This document shows, in pieces, positions 8,365 through 10,083 of a stretch of DNA of 10,083 nt. Source of the stretch: an uncultured Bacteroidota bacterium (GTDB taxonomy: Bacteria; Bacteroidota; Bacteroidia; Chitinophagales; Chitinophagaceae). The notes beneath the pieces are model-generated. The model made no database searches. It was not told the origin of the DNA and saw only the letters and a list, made by a program, of their open reading frames with translations. The stretch lies in the NCBI GenBank assembly GCA_903825095.1, contig CAIJZF010000420.1, positions 1-10,083 on the forward strand, given 5' to 3'. The translations under genes and the position numbers were made by a program. The first letter of the stretch is position 1. Every line of letters starts with the position of its first letter.

Positions 8365-8904
8365 TTAGATTTTTATAATTTTAATTATTTTTATTTGACT
8401 GAATTTATTAGCCACAATATAATGAAGGGCAATAAAGTAAATGCCGGTATTTGCCGAAGCAAAAGATATTTGTTTTGAAAAATGGAGTCCAGAAAATGGG
8501 CCCTTTATATTTTGAATTTTATTTCCATAGTTATCCATTACAGATATACTAATAATATCCACGCCAGCTTGTTTACAAGAAAGTCCTACATAATGAATAA
8601 CAGGGTTGGGCCCCCATACTAAATTAAAATCAAAGCTTGTAGGCGAATTGATTGCTGGGTTTAGCATTAAAGCTGGTTGTAAAAATCCTGTGGAGTAAAT
8701 AATTTTATTTTTCAAATGCCAAGTTTGAGTGGCTATAGATTCGCCAAAACTCCAATCAAGCGTCCAATTATTTTTTACCTGATTTGTTTTGGATTCTATA
8801 TTTATGTTTCCTCCAGCAGTATTTATAAGGGTGGGATCCAAGATTTGCGCTTGCGTAAAACAACTTACAAATAGAAGACAAAAAAGAAAATATATTTTTA
8901 ACAT
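8365..8904 (-). CDS. Short secreted protein with T9SS-type C-terminal sorting-like domain
   Basis: The protein has 179 residues. It starts at ATG 8904-8902, with a signal peptide cleaved probably after Ala19 (TQA|Q). Residues about 46-77 (LDWSFGES, then STGFLQP) follow a pattern I recall from Bacteroidota T9SS cargo, a 'S-x-G-E ... T-x-GF-x-QP' module before the sorting domain. The rest resembles a type A C-terminal domain: WGPNPV (97-102) stands where YPNP usually occurs, then SVMDNYGNKI (121-130), TGIYFIAL (153-160) and a basic, isoleucine-rich end (IKIIKIIKI). If real, nearly the whole mature protein is sorting module, so its role might be structural or as an anchor for the next gene's product. 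That gene begins one base downstream, so the two are almost certainly co-transcribed. An exact -7-like box lies upstream (8935-8942). T9SS export is inferred. Confidence 0.8.
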   Translation of the reverse strand: MLKIYFLFCLLFVSCFTQAQILDPTLINTAGGNINIESKTNQVKNNWTLDWSFGESIATQTWHLKNKIIYSTGFLQPALMLNPAINSPTSFDFNLVWGPNPVIHYVGLSCKQAGVDIISISVMDNYGNKIQNIKGPFSGLHFSKQISFASANTGIYFIALHYIVANKFSQIKIIKIIKI

Positions 8905-9162
8905 CTAATTTTTAATAACCTTTGATTTGGCCCTCAAAACTATTTTAATAAAAAGGCTTTATGCTGTTTTGCCTACTTGAAAACCGGCTCAATTTTCAGC
9001 GCAAATAAGCATCCAAAAAACATAAAATAATCGAATGTATACATATAGGCAAAATATTGTAAATCAATCATTTAACTATAAATGCCTAGCCTCTAGACAA
9101 GACCTATAAAAAATCTTTCCCAGCACAGCCCTTTTTTTGTAACTTAAATACAAATTATTAAT
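8905..9162. other. Divergent intergenic region, no gene seen
   Basis: These 258 AT-rich bases lie between the start of the T9SS-like gene (minus strand) and the start of the M20-like gene (plus strand). The minus-strand -7 box at 8935-8942 is the only promoter-like element that stands out. A 10-base palindrome ATGTATACAT lies at 9035-9044. On the plus strand a T-run ending in G (9132-9139) stands 23 bases before the ATG at 9163, but it lacks the TA of a -7 box. No convincing small ORF with family features, tRNA or riboswitch structure was recognised. Confidence 0.6.
8935..8942 (-). promoter_or_regulatory. Putative Bacteroidota -7 promoter box
   Basis: On the minus strand the sequence reads TAGTTTTG, an exact match to the Bacteroidota sigma-ABfr -7 consensus TAnnTTTG. 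It lies 30 bases upstream of the ATG at 8904, which would give a short leader of roughly 20-25 bases. No TTTG -33 element is seen at the usual distance, and the motif is short in AT-rich DNA, so the call rests mainly on position. Confidence 0.4.
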
Positions 9163-10083
9163 ATGAATAAACATTTATTTTCAGTTAAAACATTTTTTGT
9201 ACTCGCTATTGCATTATTTAGTTCTATGCAATTAATGGCACAAAAAAAGTATTCAGAAAAAGAGTTGGCTGCCATGAAGCAAAAACTTTTTACAAGTGTT
9301 GCGGGTCATGCAAAGGATGTACAAGTAATGGTAGATAAAGTTTTTAGCTTTGGTGAATTAGGATTTCAAGAATTTGAAACCTCAGCTTACCTTACTAGTG
9401 TGCTTGAAAAAAATGGTTTCGCTATTGAAAAAAATATTTCCAATGTACCTACTGCATGGATGGCTAAATGGGGAACAGGTTCTCCAGTGATTGCATTAGG
9501 TAGTGATATTGATTGTATTCCGAAAGCTTCACAAAAACCAGGTGTTGCGTATAAAGATCCCATTGTAGAAGGCGCTCCAGGTCATGGAGAAGGACATAAC
9601 TCAGGACAGGCAGTTATTATTTATGCAGCTATTGCGATGAAAGAAATGATGGAGAAAGAACATATGCCAGGTACGATTGTAATTTGGCCTGGTGTTGCAG
9701 AGGAGTTAGTGGCTACTAAGGCTTGGTATGTAAGAGATGGTTATTTCAAAAATATTGACGCTTGTATATTTACGCACGTGAGCGGAAGTTTTGGTTCTAA
9801 CTATGGAGACAATGGAGGTAATGGACTTGTAAGTGTGCGTTTTGATTTTAATGGAGAAGCTGCACATGCTGCCGGTGCACCATGGCGCGGAAGAAGTGCC
9901 TTAGATGGTGTTGAATTAATGGATATTGGTTGGAACTTTAAAAGAGAACATTTAAAACCAACGAACCGTTCTCATTATGTAGTAGTGGATGGTGGAGACC
10001 AACCTAATGTAGTACCTAGTAAGGCAAGTGTTTGGTATTATTTTAGAGAGCGTACTTATGAAGATATTAAAGCCAATTACGAA
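9163..10083 (+). CDS. Secreted M20-family amidohydrolase (AbgB-like), C-terminus missing
   Basis: 307 codons are visible from the ATG at 9163; the frame stays open to the right edge. A Sec signal peptide ends near Ala26 (LMA|QKK). The catalytic domain shows the M20/AbgB pattern: FGELGFQEFETS (63-74), the first metal-site region GSDIDCIP (113-120), GHGEGHNSG (140-148), the Glu pair in PGVAEELVATKAW (176-188; Glu180 and Glu181) and THVS (204-207). The M20 dimerisation domain begins near 220 with FNGEAAHAAGAPWRGRSALD, the usual lid-domain signature. Related enzymes cleave p-aminobenzoyl-glutamate, N-acyl amino acids or similar amides; the substrate here is unknown. The motif usually reading HxCGHD/N has Glu143 instead of Cys. 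A full-length member would be about 430-490 residues, so roughly the last third is missing, including any distal metal-binding His. It reads away from the T9SS-like gene and may begin its own transcript. Confidence 0.92.
   Translation, partial: MNKHLFSVKTFFVLAIALFSSMQLMAQKKYSEKELAAMKQKLFTSVAGHAKDVQVMVDKVFSFGELGFQEFETSAYLTSVLEKNGFAIEKNISNVPTAWMAKWGTGSPVIALGSDIDCIPKASQKPGVAYKDPIVEGAPGHGEGHNSGQAVIIYAAIAMKEMMEKEHMPGTIVIWPGVAEELVATKAWYVRDGYFKNIDACIFTHVSGSFGSNYGDNGGNGLVSVRFDFNGEAAHAAGAPWRGRSALDGVELMDIGWNFKREHLKPTNRSHYVVVDGGDQPNVVPSKASVWYYFRERTYEDIKANYE

Noticed and set aside
9035..9044. ATGTATACAT palindrome as an operator
   Set aside because: It is short and AT-rich in an AT-rich gap, so it is expected by chance, and it is not near either start codon.

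Overview
The window looks like chromosomal DNA from a Bacteroidota bacterium, most likely Chitinophagaceae or a close relative. The reasons are AT-rich sequence, little sign of Shine-Dalgarno sites, and the protein families present: a DUF5916/CBM9-like outer-membrane protein, a sortilin-like Asp-box protein, a protein resembling type IX secretion (T9SS) cargo, and a tail-fibre-like surface protein. The genus is inference. No tRNA, rRNA, CRISPR array, insertion sequence or integrase was seen.

Layout. Positions 1-5768 hold a minus-strand run of three genes, read right to left: a DUF5916 protein with a TTG start, a 967-residue sortilin-like Asp-box propeller protein, and a serine hydrolase lipoprotein cut off by the left edge. 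The last two overlap by four bases (ATGA). A 129-base divergent intergenic region with a perfect 12-base palindrome separates this run from a plus-strand M24 metallopeptidase with a twin-arginine signal (5898-7190). Six bases after that gene, two minus-strand genes converge on it (7197-8904): a short protein with a T9SS-like C-terminus, then a tail-fibre-like/C1q-like protein, separated by one base. A 258-base intergenic region (8905-9162) precedes a plus-strand M20/AbgB-like amidohydrolase that runs off the right edge.

All seven genes appear to encode exported proteins, by several routes (Sec, lipoprotein, Tat, possibly T9SS). Three are hydrolases of peptides or amides, or related to them (serine hydrolase, M24, M20). 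The simplest reading is a neighbourhood for envelope or extracellular peptide use, with a separate surface-fibre gene pair inserted between the peptidases. No clearly new system is demonstrated. The best leads are the surface-fibre pair, the Cys-to-Glu change at a metal-site motif in the M20-like enzyme, and the Tat-exported M24 peptidase.
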